The notes: generated by a model not told the origin, from the sequence alone. Positions 31,030 to 42,880 are shown, counted from the first letter of the stretch. The stretch is 64,000 nucleotides of DNA from Brienomyrus brachyistius (GCF_023856365.1 NC_064544.1:26817920-26881919); one strand, 5' to 3'. Translations and numbers: made by a program.

Positions 31030-33165
31030 GTTCACATATTTCTGAAAACCCGGAATGCAGCCTTCAGATCCAGGGACCAGGTTGCTCTCCACTCAGTGAG
31101 GGCTGATCTATCGCGAGGATCAGAATGGCTAAATGGGCCAAAGCTGGAAAAATCAGTGGCTACTTCATGACCACCAGAGACAGCAGGCAGTTGCGGCAGG
31201 GAATCCAGGCCATAACTGATTATAAAACCCGACTGCAGATTGATGACAGTGACACTAGACTTCCTGATCAAGGCCAAGGCAGGGAGAGACTGAGATAAGA
31301 CCTGAAACAGACTAATGTTTGAGTCTAAATAACATGACACACTATAAAATGTGGAGCATTGGCACCATCTTGGGACTAGGCAGTATGGCCTAAAATTTGT
31401 GTCACAGTATAATTTGAACCATGGATGTCCAATATAACATGCTTCTATAAAAATATAACATTTTGCTAAATAAGACGCACCTCACAGTACTGTGTTAACA
31501 AACATATGAATATTAAGCCTTTGTGATAAATATTGATGCTTTACGATGAGTGCTCTTGACTGGTTTTGAAATAAAACATCAAGTCTTTTATGTCCAAGAC
31601 CAAGACAAGAATGAGCCAAAATATAGTCGATTCTAAGATGAGACCAAGACTGCAAAAAAATGGTCTCCAGACCAAGACCAGTTTCAAATATTTCAATACT
31701 ACCTTAAGCCAGGCCACAGTTCCCACGTGCTTCAAAACCAGTACAGTCAATCCAGTAGCAAAAAGAACAGCTGCAACCTGCTTGAACAACTACAATCCTG
31801 TTACACTGACAGTGATTGTAATGAAATACTTAGAACGAGTCAGTGAAAGTCACACCATAGCAAACCTTCCCATTTTGTTGGATCCACACCAGTTTGATCA
31901 TCCTAACCAGTATATAGAAAAGGCTGTATCTTCCATACTCCATATAGTTGCTGTGTCACTTGGACAATAAAAATACTTGTCCGAATGCTGTACACAGACT
32001 TTAGCTCTGCAGAACCATAATTCCACACAGGCTGGATAAAACACTTTCCCTGCCTGGTCTCAGCACCTTCACCTGTTGCTGGATCATGGATTTCCTGATA
32101 GAGACCTCAGACAGTCCGGGTTGCCAGCAGAACTTCAGGCTCCATCATGGTGAATACAGGGACCCCCCAGGGGTATTTACTCAGCCCACTGTTCTTCACG
32201 CTGTTAATTCATGACTGATCTGCTAAATTCACCGAGAACCAGATCATCAGGTTTACTGACAGTACGACTGCCATGGGACTTATCAGTAACAATGATGAGA
32301 CAGCATACAGACAGGAGGTCAACAATCTAGCAAGCTGCTGCAAAGATAACAACCTGGCTCTCAACATCAACAAAAGCAGGGAGATGATTGTGGATTTCAA
32401 TACTCCCATTAACGAAACACCACTCAGCATTAGTGGCTTCACAGTGTAGACGTGGAGAACATTAAATCCCTGGGAATCTACATCGCTGATAAAGTCACTT
32501 GGTCCCTGAATTGTAATAAGATCATCAAATAGGCCCAGCAGAGACTGTGGGTCCTCAGGAAGCTGAAACAGGCAAAGCTCCCCCTGACATTCTCACCACC
32601 TTCTACAGAGGTACGGTCCAGAGTGTTCTAACATACTGCATCTCCATCTGGTATTCCAGATTACACAGAGACAGGCATCAAAGGGTTACAGGGGCGGAGA
32701 GGATTATTGGAGTGTCTCTGCCCTCTGACCAGGAGCTGATCCGGGGCAGATGCCTTCAAAGGCTACACAGCATTGAGAACGACCCAAACCACCCTCTCAG
32801 CAGTTTCTGTGTATCCCTGTAAATAAAGCAGGAGGTGCTGTAGCATCAGAACCGGAACCACTAGGCTCTGCAACTGCTTTATTCTGCAGACAATAAGACA
32901 GTTGAATACAGCATGTTAATCATATCAGTACCGGTACATTAAGTGTAATGAGAACTGGTTCACTCTACACTACTGTCTGTTTGCACATCTGTACTACTTT
33001 ACCGGGCACAAGTCACATTACTATTGCTGAGTTCCTGTTTTTATGTTGTTAAGTGTTTTATAATGTCACACATGACCATAGAGAAGCACTTCTGATTTTG
33101 CCATATATTTAATAATGTGTGGTTGAAATGACAATAGAGCTGGATCTGAATCTGAATGTAAGAAA
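31030..33165 (+). pseudogene. LINE fragment 3 (L2/CR1-like), with stops
   Basis: The plus strand retains LKTRNAAFRSRDQVALHSVR, then LSQATVPTCFKTSTVNPVAK and TCLNNYNPVTLTVIVMKYLE (RT finger region), a broken palm region near 32180-32300, a segment ITLAINKSREMIVDFN-type near 32370, then TTFYRGTVQSVLTYCISIWY and GAERIIGVSLPSDQELIRGR. It ends near GACAATAGAGCTGGATCTGA, the counterpart of the 3' end of LINE fragment 2. Confidence 0.8.
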
Positions 33166-33169
33166 AGGG

Positions 33170-34790
33170 TGACAGATGATGCATCAGACCATGTTTCTCT
33201 TTCCCATTGTTCAGGGCTCCATGTTCTGAGCTCCTTACACCAGGTTATGTGTCTCTATTCACTGGCCTTGGATAGAACCTGTTTCTGAATGGCAGCCCTG
33301 CCATAAATCCCAGTTTGTGAAGTTCATGATTTACAGGTTTTATTGGGACTTCAGTCCTGTGGTCATTTCCCAGGTTGTACTTTTGTGATGTTTACCAGCC
33401 ACCCTGTCTGTCTGTCCCTGTCTGTGAGCTCTGACTTTTGATCGCTGTTCCTCTTTGCTGATTCACTATGTCTATGTTTAGTTATGATTTTTCAGACTGT
33501 CTCCCTTGTATTAATTTTGCTGTTTTTATTCCTGATGCACAGCTAATTCTGTTATTATTTGCTATCATCTACAGCCATGGTGATTATTGCACATGCTCCA
33601 TTTAATCGTGATGTGACATCATGCAGCCCTAGATCTTTGCTAGGATTCACTCAGGAAGCCCGGCTCTGTGACCCAATGAAGGTATGGTGTATAATGTTAT
33701 GTGGTTTATCATCCAGAGCTGTACTTTCCCATCATATTATACTGAGTCTAACTGGAATGCTAACAGTAGGAGAATTATGTGGAGACGAGGCCAGGAGGCT
33801 GCAGGATAATGAGGAGAAAGGCTGATGTGAGGCTGTAAGGTGTCATGGACTCAGGAGTCTCTATCATGGGGGTAAGGCATGGTGCAGGCAGAATAAGCAG
33901 TGGGCGATCCACTGGCGGCTCAACAGGAACACAGGGGCTTATTAACAGAATCAGAGAACACTGGAAAACAGACCAGGAGGGGTCATAGCTAAAAAGGGGT
34001 ATAAAGTAAACTGACAGAACAAAAGGATCTATGAAGGGGAACTGGATACACTGAGAACAGGCAGGGAATCAAAAATAACAAACAGTAAATCAGGGAACCA
34101 CAGTCAACAAGAACACCATCATCAGAAATAACATCAACAACAAATGACTCCACGCAGAACAGAGCAGGATCAGGAATCTGTATACAGAGGCTAACAAGAA
34201 TAACACCGGACAGGTGAGAACAATTAACAAGGGCTGGCAAAACAGGCAATAGGTTAAACTAATAAATCAAGGAACTCAGAAACTAACAGGGAAACTTAGA
34301 AACAGAATATACCGAAGACAAGTAACACATAATCACAAACACAGGCACCTAGCAAAACCCAAAACAAACAAAACGCAAACCACAAAACTCAGGAAGCAGA
34401 TAAACTAATACAAAAGGAAACAAGATCTACTAAAGACAGAGGCGGCTGTATTCAAACACAAGACAAAAGGGCTTACAGATAAGCACATGCTCAAGTCATT
34501 GAGCCATGGGGCAGTCCAGGGAGGAGGGGAGACACACTAAAGACTTTAACAACAAGGAGGACAGGATGGACAGCGACATCTGCTGGCCAAATGGGGAGGA
34601 GACAGGAAAGACTGTGACAGATGGGTGCAGACATTGACAGTAAGGCAGCTGAGGAGAGAGAAGGGAGGAGAGGCGACACTTAGGAGAGGCTGCAGGCTCA
34701 GCCACATGGGGAGGATCTTGCTGAATAAATAAAGGGCTGATTATGGCTCATCATGGAGCCTCCAAAGAACCAGGAATAAGCAGCAAAATA
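33170..34790. other. Repeat-like non-coding stretch
   Basis: The stretch from about 33840 to 34640 looks like a non-autonomous dispersed repeat (long runs like AACAGGAACACAGGGGCTTA, very A-rich). I found no ends or protein homology. Confidence 0.35.
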
Positions 34791-34793
34791 CCA

Positions 34794-34927
34794 GGGAGAC
34801 ATTCATGGTGATAAACTGTAATAATGTATCTTCATGGTCATAGATAAGAAGGTTCTAAGGGAGACATTCATGGTCATAAACGGTAATAATGTATTTTCAT
34901 GGTCATAGATAAGAAGGTTCTAAGGGT
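34794..34927 (+). repeat. Direct tandem duplication of about 69 bases
   Basis: AGGGAGACATTCATGGT...AAGAAGGTTCTA occurs twice back to back with a handful of differences. Confidence 0.85.
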
Positions 34928-35215
34928 GTGTTTTATGTACAATGTAGGTTCGTTTGTATACTTTTGAGAATAGGGAAAATAGAAAATAAGGAAAATACTT
35001 CAATTTTGCTAAAAAAATAGCTATTAAATAAATATTTCAATAAGCATAATAATTATGCAACGTGCTACAAAAATACATATAAACAGGGAAGTGTTAAATT
35101 TTGAGAACTACATGGATTTTAATTGTACTCCGATCACTCATTTTAAAGGGTGACTCATGTAAATTATCAGTGACAAATGGGCTGAATATGGTTCAGTACA
35201 AAGTTTCATACTTAC

Positions 35216-35320
35216 AGTAAAATCCTTCCAAGGTCTTATCTTCATAAATCCATAAATAATCCTTGATAATGATGCAGGCACAGATTCCCAAAGCAGCTAC
35301 TGTAATCGGAATTGAATATT
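35216..35320 (-). CDS. Membrane gene exon D
   Basis: Acceptor TTTCTCTTTTCAG, donor TACT/GTAAGT, 105 nt. It encodes the helix IPITVAALGICACIII, then KDYLWIYEDKTLEGFY, an acidic loop. Confidence 0.88.
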
Positions 35321-35559
35321 CTGAAAAGAGAAAGATCACATTAGTCTGAGGTGTATAATTATCCACACTAGTGCCTTATCCTATGATATATGAATATAAA
35401 ATGTAGCATCATGACTGTCTATGTTTAATAAATCAAAGGTTTTCCTCATTTAAACACTCGCTGTCTTTCCTTCTGCTCCCTTCATAAAGGTACAATTCAC
35501 ACATTCCCAGTTACATGACACCAGGGTTGGGTTGTACTGGAATACAGGTACCTGCGTTA

Positions 35560-35830
35560 CATATTCAGAATACACAAATGTGTTTGCTGTGTTCAGCTCA
35601 TGTTATCTTTATGAAACAGTATTTGAGAATACAGACACTGTATGCGATTTAAGAGAAACTGTATTGATCCGAAGGGGAAATTCTTCTGCAAATAGCAGCA
35701 AGTGTGAAGAACACAGACAGAGATACATACAGTCCAAAGCAGACAAAGTGCAAAGACAGTACAGAATGAAAACAAGGGAACCTGGAACCAAGGAATGAAA
35801 AAGTACACAATACAAAAATAAAATATCATG
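35560..35830 (+). repeat. Fragment of a dispersed repeat tail
   Basis: Contains ATTGATCCGAAGGGGAAATTC, typical of fish non-LTR tails. The ORF through it (88 aa) has no recognisable domain. Confidence 0.35.
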
Positions 35831-35884
35831 AAAAACAGGATACTGGAATATTAAGAAAATGAGTAAATATTATTATTTAATATT

Positions 35885-36320
35885 AATACACTAATGAGCC
35901 AAAACATTATGACTCCCCCCACGTGATGTGAATGATGTTGAGTTTCTGGTGAAAACAGCATGTCAAGGTCTGGGATATATTACACAGCATTTGATAATTT
36001 TATTTGGCGTGTTAATGCAGAATAAATGGGCAGAGATAATGATCTGAGTGACTTTGACAAGGATCAAATCATTATGGTCAGACGACTGGGTCAGAGCATC
36101 TCCGATACAGCAAGGCTTGTGGGGAGCTGACAGCCAGTCGTGGTGAGAAGCTACTGAGAGTCTGAGGAGGGAAAAACCACGACCTGCTGACAGGGAGTTG
36201 GGCATCCATGACTGATCGATGTGAGATGTGAGTGAAGGCGATCCTGTCTGGGACAAACCAACAGAGGGGTGACTGTGGTACAAATAACAGATAATTTTGA
36301 TGATGGTCACAGGAGTAACG
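35885..36320 (+). mobile_element. Tc1-like element N-terminal remnant
   Basis: From ATGGGCAGAGATAATGATCT (36026) the plus strand reads MGRDNDLSDFDKDQIIMVRR then LGQSISDTARLVG before a stop. This is the N-terminal helix-turn-helix of a Tc1-type transposase. It is preceded by TAATGAGCCAAAACATTATG, a common element-end sequence. Confidence 0.6.
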
Positions 36321-36329
36321 TGTCACGAC

Positions 36330-37000
36330 ACACAGGGTGTCGAACCCTGCTGTACCTGGGGAGGACATGGTCAGGATGGTAACTCTGTCTACCACCCAGT
36401 CTGCTGGGGGTGTGACCAGCCTGGCCACCAGGTCAGGGAATGACCCATGCAGGGCCGAGCGCAGGGAAACAGTGCAGGGTCCGTGTAGAGGGGACTGTAT
36501 GCAGCCCTAACACACTCATCCCATCACCACCTGCTGCAGGAGGGGCCCAGCAACACAGAGGGGGGAGTCTGACCCCGTTCGCCCCAGAAGCTTATGATGA
36601 CGCCCCCCGGTGGCAAAGCTGGGTCACACCTGTGCTTGGGACTTTTGCCATGTCCCTGTCACAGTGGAGGGAGTCCCCTACTCCTCCATAGTGGACACGG
36701 GGGGGCACCGTCACACTGGTGAGGCCTGATATGGGGCAGTCTGGACTCAGCTGAAGCCGACCCCTGTGCACATGGTGACCGGTGAGGTGACCCCCCATGA
36801 GAGGGAGGGGGATGCTGTCTGTGGCTCTCAGGGGCAAGACGGTGCATCACCCAGTGTGGGTGGCAGCAGTGCAGGACCCCTGCATCCTGGGTTAGACTCC
36901 CTCAGGGCTACAGGCTGCTGGTTAGACCTAGAGTGCGAGACTCTGAGCTTCCGGGGGGGGGGCGTCATCACCCTGGCACCTGTGGTCACTAAATTGTTTA
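36330..37000 (+). pseudogene. LTR-retroelement gag knuckle and protease remnant
   Basis: The plus strand reads a CCHC knuckle (CWGCDQPGHQVRE near 36400) and, about 300 bases on, an aspartic-protease-like VPYSSIVDTGG with VHMVTGEVTP and LGLDSLRATGC. It is broken by stops and at least one frameshift after VDTGG. Confidence 0.6.
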
Positions 37001-37266
37001 CGGCTGGAGTTGCGTTTGTCCTGAGCTACCCAGCTCATCTCTGCATCACCATAAACGATGACGTTCATCACCTCGACACCCCAGCAGCAGCAGAACCATT
37101 ATACCAGCAGATAAGGGAGAACTCGTTTGGCTCTCAGCGGAGGCGGTCGCACTTCTCTCCCTCTCCGTCCCCTTATCTTCCCTGCTTCGCTCCTCTCGTC
37201 TCGTCTAGTCTACTGTCTTATACTTGAGAGACTCTCTCAGCCCTGCTCTCCAAACTACGAAAAACG

Positions 37267-37680
37267 ATGGATTTGATCAGCTGGTCTCTCAACGCAATTG
37301 ACACCATCTTCTCGACGAGAAGACTAGGTTCGGGGGAACCTGACTGTCCGGCGGGAACGTATGCTGCTGGCTACACGATGGACGGATGGGAGCGGTGGAG
37401 GGTCGTGTGCCTGGCAGCTCTTTCCGTGGAGAACATTGAAGACATCTACCTATTCGGAACCATGATTACAGGTATTATGCTGATTGGATTAGGCATTGCC
37501 CTGGTTTATCAAAGATTGAAGAAGACGGTGATAGCTGCTCAAAGCCCCACTAGGCTGGCCGGAATGATTGATGGAGTGGGCAGAGCTGTTAGCACTCAGA
37601 CTGTGAAACTGGATAACATCATGGAGAAGCTCACAGCTTTGCAAAACTTATTGGATGGCAGAGACCAGCGTGGACATTAG
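37267..37680 (+). CDS. Small single-pass membrane protein ORF (137 aa), multicopy-retroelement-like
   Basis: This intact ATG frame lies in GC-rich sequence and encodes 137 residues. An N-terminal part ends in a Gly/Pro/Cys segment (GSGEPDCPAGTYAAGY), followed by GWERWRVVCLAALSVENIED, a strong transmembrane helix around residues 62-82 (LFGTMITGIMLIGLGIALVY), a basic stop-transfer QRLKKT, and a C-terminal helical tail with heptad-like spacing (VKLDNIMEKLTALQNLLDG). Orientation is probably N-out/C-in by the positive-inside rule. A second ORF overlaps its last 26 bases and a polyadenylation signal lies at about 38306. It lies in an intron of the minus-strand membrane gene, on the opposite strand. 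Its compact layout and retroelement neighbour suggest a transposon-borne gene. I cannot name the family. Confidence 0.6.
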   Translation: MDLISWSLNAIDTIFSTRRLGSGEPDCPAGTYAAGYTMDGWERWRVVCLAALSVENIEDIYLFGTMITGIMLIGLGIALVYQRLKKTVIAAQSPTRLAGMIDGVGRAVSTQTVKLDNIMEKLTALQNLLDGRDQRGH

Positions 37681-37921
37681 CGTGGACATTAGTGGAGCTG
37701 GAAATTACAGCTTCTCGTACGGAAACCCAAACAACCTTATTCTATCAGGTTTTGGCTCCCCCCAATCAGCACTAGCCTCGGCCAAGGCCGCTGCTGAACT
37801 AACAACTCCCCCTGAAGAACAAGGCAGTGAGACTCTCTTGCATTCCTCTCCCCCGATCCCAAGGACTTACCGCTCCCTCCCCCCCATCCAACGCCTTCGC
37901 CGCTTCATACCCCCAGCGTGA
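37655..37921 (+). CDS. Overlapping second ORF (88 aa)
   Basis: The ATG at 37655 is in a different frame and overlaps the end of the 137-aa ORF by 26 bases. The protein begins MAETSVDISVDISGAGNYSF and contains SALASAKAAAEL and a proline/arginine-rich end (TYRSLPPIQRLRRFIPPA). A perfect 12-base direct duplication (AGCGTGGACATT twice, 37668-37691) straddles the first stop codon and gives the SVDISVDIS repeat. Expression would need reinitiation, frameshifting or an alternative transcript. It may instead be a chance frame. Confidence 0.35.
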   Translation: MAETSVDISVDISGAGNYSFSYGNPNNLILSGFGSPQSALASAKAAAELTTPPEEQGSETLLHSSPPIPRTYRSLPPIQRLRRFIPPA

Positions 37922-38339
37922 ACAGGCGGGTCTGTTGACCAGCGCCTCCATGGCTGCAGGACAGGATGGCTGTCTGTCTCTGCTGGACTACCTCCACCTC
38001 CCCATTTCCCCCACCCGTTGCAAGTCGTGTCATTTTTATGTTGTAAGGTGTAGTGACCATGTGCTTATGTTGCTGAGGTGTTTTTTTCGGTTCCCACAAT
38101 GTCCTCCCCACTGGAGTACAGTCTGGGGGCTGTTTTTTTATTCTCCTCCTCTCTCCTCATGTTACTCTGTTTCTTTTCTTCTCTCCTCCCCTGTCTCCCG
38201 ACCGGTCTACCCCCTACTGTGATGTTTGTGTATATGTATGGTCGGGTTGATGGCTAGTTTTTTCGCTGGTACTCGTGACTAGTGACATAGTATATTGCAA
38301 CAGCAATAAAGGGTTTCATCAATCAACTCTGTGCTCAGA

Positions 38340-38990
38340 GCTCACAGTGACGATGGCTAAATGAGGATACGGCTCAAAAAATTGGTGTGTGATATTTAAA
38401 AAGCTTTGGGTTTAATGTTATACTTTTGTATGGCTTTGGAGGACAGAATAACTGTTAATGGCGACTTATGATCTGACTCCCTCCTAAGACTGAATGCTTT
38501 GGGATTTCAAATACACAGCAACGACAGACCACCTATCATATAATATGCTGGTTGGTTTGGCCTCTCGAAACTTAATGGTGAATTTTATGTTTAATTGTCG
38601 TAAATTGATTAGGTAAACTTAAATATAGTTTAAACTAAATTCACATGATAGTTGCACTTGTTTACAGTGAATGTGGTTAATTATATAATCAGGAGGTGTC
38701 CTGCAGCCTCTTATTGTAACACTGCATTGTTCATTGGGAGCGCGATTGTGTCAGGGACCTGCCGCTCGCTCCTAATGAAGGACGACCATAGGATTTGGAC
38801 TCACTAGCAGATTGTCCTAATGCTGCTGAGCTTGTCCTCTTTAAGTTTCTGTTTTTGGAGAGGAAATTGGGGGGGGGTACACATTGGTCACCTTTTTTGA
38901 ATCACACCCTAGACATGATGTATCTTATTCAATGGCATGTATATCAGAATCCATGACTGAGCCAAATGCTGACAGTGGGATGGAAAAGCT
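38340..38990. other. No gene seen
   Basis: AT-rich intronic sequence without recognised features. The L1 fragment begins just after. Confidence 0.4.
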
Positions 38991-39420
38991 GCATATCAAA
39001 CTTATTTCCTGGACTGTGAGGGGTTTGAATGGTCCTATTAAGAGGGAGAAAGTCTTCCAGCATATTAAGCTCCACAGGTCTGACATTGTTTTCCCCCAGG
39101 AATCTCACCTTAAATTAGTTGATCATTCAAGGCATAAGCAGCCATGGGTGAGACACGTATTCCATTCATCATTTAACTCTACGGCTGGGGGAAGCTGTCT
39201 GATCTCTAAAAATCTTCAGTTTATACCAGAAATAAATGTATCTGATCATAACAGGGGCTTCATCATTGGCTCAGGCAGATTCCCTCATATACTGGTTATT
39301 CTAGTCTGTCTATATGCCCTCAGTTTTGATGATGACGAGTTTATGATACACCTTCATCATCAATCCCACATATGGATACACATCTGTGGGAATTGTGTCC
39401 ACCAAAAGCCCTGGAAAGCT
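38990..39420 (+). pseudogene. L1/Tx1-like LINE, endonuclease N-terminal fragment
   Basis: Reads LISWTVRGLNGPIKREKVFQ, HIKLHRSDIVFPQESHLK and RHVFHSSFNSTAGGSCLISK, the start of an L1-clade apurinic endonuclease domain, before homology ends near 39350. It is truncated on the 3' side. Confidence 0.75.
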
Positions 39421-40089
39421 CATTAGGGTACATGGCAGTATGGACTCCATGAAACACCAGGACACTTTAAATCAAAATCTGGCTGCTTCTGCCAGGAAAC
39501 TAAAACTGGCAGAAGAGAGGGCCTGGGACCCTGGAGGATATGGGGAGATTCTGTAAAGAGGAATGGTCTCAGATGCCCTGCTCTGTATTCTCCGACCTTA
39601 TAGAATGTTATAGGAGACTCAGTGCTGTTATACTGGCAAAGGGAGGCTGTGCAAAGTATTAAATGATGGGCTGCCAATAATCATGGCACATGTGTTTTTT
39701 TTTTTAAATAATTATTTCTTGATGAAGGATTTGTTTTTCTTAGTTTTTCTTTGAATATATTTATTTCAATAAAAGGTTGTTTTCTCATTTCTTCAGTGTG
39801 AGATGAAGCTACTTCAGCAAAATGTGTTTTTTTTTCTAACTATTTTTACAAATCTTTACAAGGGCTGCCAATAATTGTGAAGGGCACTGTATGTCCAATC
39901 TATGTACTATTTTCAGCTATTAATAGGCTCCTCCACCTTTCATAACCTACAGCAGAAGAGGCATCTGCTGATAAATGTGGCCATTCGCACTGTTCTTTAA
40001 AGCTAAAATGACCAATATTACAGCCTCTATAGCAGCAGCTTATGGTCCCTGCAGCTCTGATAGCGGAGCCCCTGTCTGGATGGATCCTT
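39421..40089. other. Degraded repeat-rich stretch
   Basis: Contains CCAATAATCATGGCACATGTG (39674-39694) and CTGCCAATAATTGTGAAGGG (39866-39885), similar blocks that may be ends of a small element. No coding sequence is supported. Confidence 0.3.
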
Positions 40090-41290
40090 TTAATGAGACT
40101 GACATGGAATGATTGGAAAGAGTCACTCAGCTGAAACCATCCACATGTCATACTGGCCCAATTCCTACTCTATCATTTAGGCAAACTTTTATGTTGTTTT
40201 CTGAATGGATTTTACATTGTAAATACATCACTTTTAACAGGCACTTGTTCAGATTCTTTCAAATGTGTTGTGGTTAAATCACTCCTTAAATACACTGCAG
40301 TAGATTATATGGTCCTTAGTAATTTTAGGCCTATTTCAAATCTTCCTTTTATGTGTAAAATTTTAGAAAAGGTTGTGTATCTCCAGATAATGGAATTTAT
40401 TTACAGAAACAAGATATTTGAAACATTTCAATCAGGGTTTAGATCCCATCACAGAACTGAGTGCTTTATAAGGGGTAGTAAACGATCTTAGGCTCTACAC
40501 AGACTCAAATAGCCTTTAAATCCTAATTGCGTTAGACATGAGTGCTGCGTTTGACACCATTGATCACACCATCCTTTTATACCAGCTTAGGTGGATTGGA
40601 CTCACTGGCTCCGTCTTAAACTGGTTGAAAACATATATAGTAGGAAGAAGTTTTCTGGTCAACTAGGCTACTTTTTATCAGCACCAGTTATGGACGACAG
40701 TGGAATTGCACAGGGTGGTATCCTTGGTCCCCTGCTCTTCTCTCTATATGATACCTCTCAGCGACATCTTTAAGAAATACGCTGTCATTCTCCACTGTTA
40801 CAACGATGATTCGCAGTTAGCCGGAAAACCTGATGCTACTGATTTAAGGAACAATTTCTGTGCTTGTGAATCAGCTAAAAATAAGTGGATGTGAAATATT
40901 TTTCTTTTAAATCAATGAAGAGAAAAGAGAGGTGATTATTATGGTCCCCAGGGAATGAGAGAGAAGCTAAAATCAAAGCTTGGTAGCTTAGTGACTAAGA
41001 CTAAATCACATGTATGAAATCTTGGTGTAATTGTGGGTTGTGATTTGAATTTTAAAGCCATATCCAATATGTGACCAAGACAGCTTTTTTCCACATGAGG
41101 AACTTGGCTAAAGTCAGACCTTTTTATCACTGAAAGATGCTGGAAAGCTGATGCATGCTTTGGTTACTTCACGTCCTGATTATTGTAACCCTCTTTTTGC
41201 CGGCCTACAAAGAACACTACTGACAAATTACAGATAATTCAAAATGCAGCAACTAGAACACTTCTAAAAGTAAAAAAAAAATCATGTTAG
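40090..41290 (+). pseudogene. L2-type LINE RT fragment
   Basis: The plus strand retains FRPISNLPFMCKILEKVVYL, a palm region around LDMSAAFDTIDHTILL (near 40540), the GIAQGGILGPLLFSLY block, a degenerate catalytic box (YNDDSQL where Y-A-D-D is expected) and SRPDYCNPLFAGLQ near the 3' side. It is broken by many stops and frameshifts. Confidence 0.8.
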
Positions 41291-41389
41291 ATGTAGGATC
41301 ACACACACACAGCTTTGTAATTATATCTTTGTGGGGACTCTCCATTCATTTCAATGGGGTAAACTCTAATCCCAACATGACGACCTTAA

Positions 41390-41947
41390 GCCTGCATCCA
41401 CATAGCAAGTGGTTCAGGAAAACCGCTGCACGTCATGAAAGAGCGCTCACCATGAAAATAAGTGCGATTGTAAAGTGTGTTTGGGCTCGAAACAAAATAA
41501 GTTACATTGTTGTTTTACATGAAAAAGGCTCTCGCTCTCTTACTGTTGGGCCGAAAAAAGGCAAATATTATAAAAGCTCAGGATGGCTCCATGAAACTTT
41601 ACTTTCCATACGTGACAGTTTAAGGTGAATTTAATTTAGTGAGGTAACTTCGCATATATGGTGAGGGTCAATGCATTTTTTCTGAATTATCTCTCGATTT
41701 GACTTTAAAGTGACATTAAATAATTCGGGGTACTGGGACACTGCAGTCATTAGTTTCTCCTCCATGTTGCTAAGAGGTTTGGTTCCCAAGTCGCTGAACC
41801 TGCCCGTCGCAAAGCGGATATTATATCTGACTGGATGCCGCTTTGGTGGAGGTCGGCGCACCAGGTTCAATCGATCTGAACTTTGAGCGGCGCGGCGAAG
41901 CAGCAGAAACCGGACGCACTTTAAAATTATGCCGTGTGGACGCAGCC
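41390..41947 (-). mobile_element. PIF/Harbinger-like MITE, 558 bases, TAA target duplication
   Basis: Flanked by TAA at 41387-41389 and 41948-41950. The ends resemble inverted repeats (GCCTGCATCCACATAGCA on the left; GGCTGCGTCCACACGGCA read inward from the right). A three-base TWA target duplication is the PIF/Harbinger hallmark. Only 558 bases remain, so it is non-autonomous. Confidence 0.65.
41631..41770 (-). pseudogene. MADF-like N-terminal fragment within the MITE
   Basis: From an internal ATG near 41766 the minus strand reads MEEKLMTAVSQYPELFNVTL, which resembles the start of a MADF/Myb-SANT-like DNA-binding domain, the accessory protein of PIF/Harbinger elements. The rest of the domain is absent. 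Confidence 0.45.
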
Positions 41948-41950
41948 TAA

Positions 41951-42559
41951 CCCCCGGTGTGGGTGTTTTAGGGATCCAACATGCCCCCCTCCCTCTCACA
42001 CACGGCATACAGTCCTTAGAGCTGGTTTAAGATTTGCCTGTTCTGTGTGTCTTGTCTCCTATTTGTCAGCATAAATATGTAGATGTTATATGTCTGTATG
42101 TAACTATTATTTAAACAATTTGTCTCCCTCATAAAGGTATCTCACAGATCATTGCCAATTCTATCCTCCTCACTTAAATAATAATATAAATGCATATAGT
42201 CATATACGTGCAGGTATTTACTTATTCCCACGTCTATCTTAGAGGAATTGGGAAACATAAGGAAATGTTAGCGTATATAAGTTATCACTCTGCCTCTTAT
42301 AAGGCCTGTTATAGGAGAGCACTGTGTTTCATCTAATGCAGAAACAACACCCCCCACCACATTCCGGGGGGGTCCTTTTTGGTGCATTTCTTAAGGTTCG
42401 CTTTTTCTCATCCATTCTTTGCATTGAATGAATTAATATGTGTGTTAAACACATATATCACATTACTGCAATAATCCAATGCTAACCATGAAAACGAATT
42501 TATAAATGCTTAATTTAATTAGTTACTCCAGGAAACTAGTGGCAACTCAAAATCACACA
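41951..42559. other. AT-rich intronic sequence
   Basis: No coding or repeat assignment. There is a CCGGGGGGGTCC tract near 42363. Confidence 0.4.
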
Positions 42560-42778
42560 CCCCGGATTCCTGCGGGGTGGAGCAGAGCCGATAGATCGAT
42601 ACAAACCTGTGCTAGTCCTTGCTCTCTGTGTTTGCACCTGGTTCTGCTGTGTCCCAGTTGCCCTGTCCCTGCTGTTCCTGTCCCATACCCTGATTTTACC
42701 TTATTAAACCCTGTTCTCATCCTTCCTCACCTCTGGATCTCTGCCTCCTTTTCTACCCCCCCCCCCCCCCCCCCCCTT
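42560..42778 (+). repeat. Dispersed repeat ending in a 21-base C run
   Basis: Pyrimidine-rich repeat fragment with CTTATTAAACCCTG near 42699, ending in pure C at 42756-42776. It lies about 100 bases from membrane exon C. Confidence 0.45.
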
Positions 42779-42880
42779 CACACCTGGCCGTGAGCCTCAA
42801 CAAAACAGAAGTTATTAAATATATTACAAACACCCACCTCCATTTACACATAATAAGTATGAAAATGCAGGGAGACTCAC

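Larger units (their letters stand above)
37130..38320 (+). other. Transcript-like unit with two overlapping ORFs and a poly(A) signal
   Basis: A pyrimidine-rich 5' region (CTCTCCCTCTCCGTCCCC near 37155-37175) precedes the 137-aa ORF, and CAGCAATAAAGG near 38300-38312 could serve as a poly(A) signal. I could not identify LTRs around it. Confidence 0.35.

Noticed and set aside
35532..35829. 88-codon ORF near 35.5 kb
   Set aside because: It overlaps a dispersed repeat tail (ATTGATCCGAAGGGGAAATTC) and has no domain.
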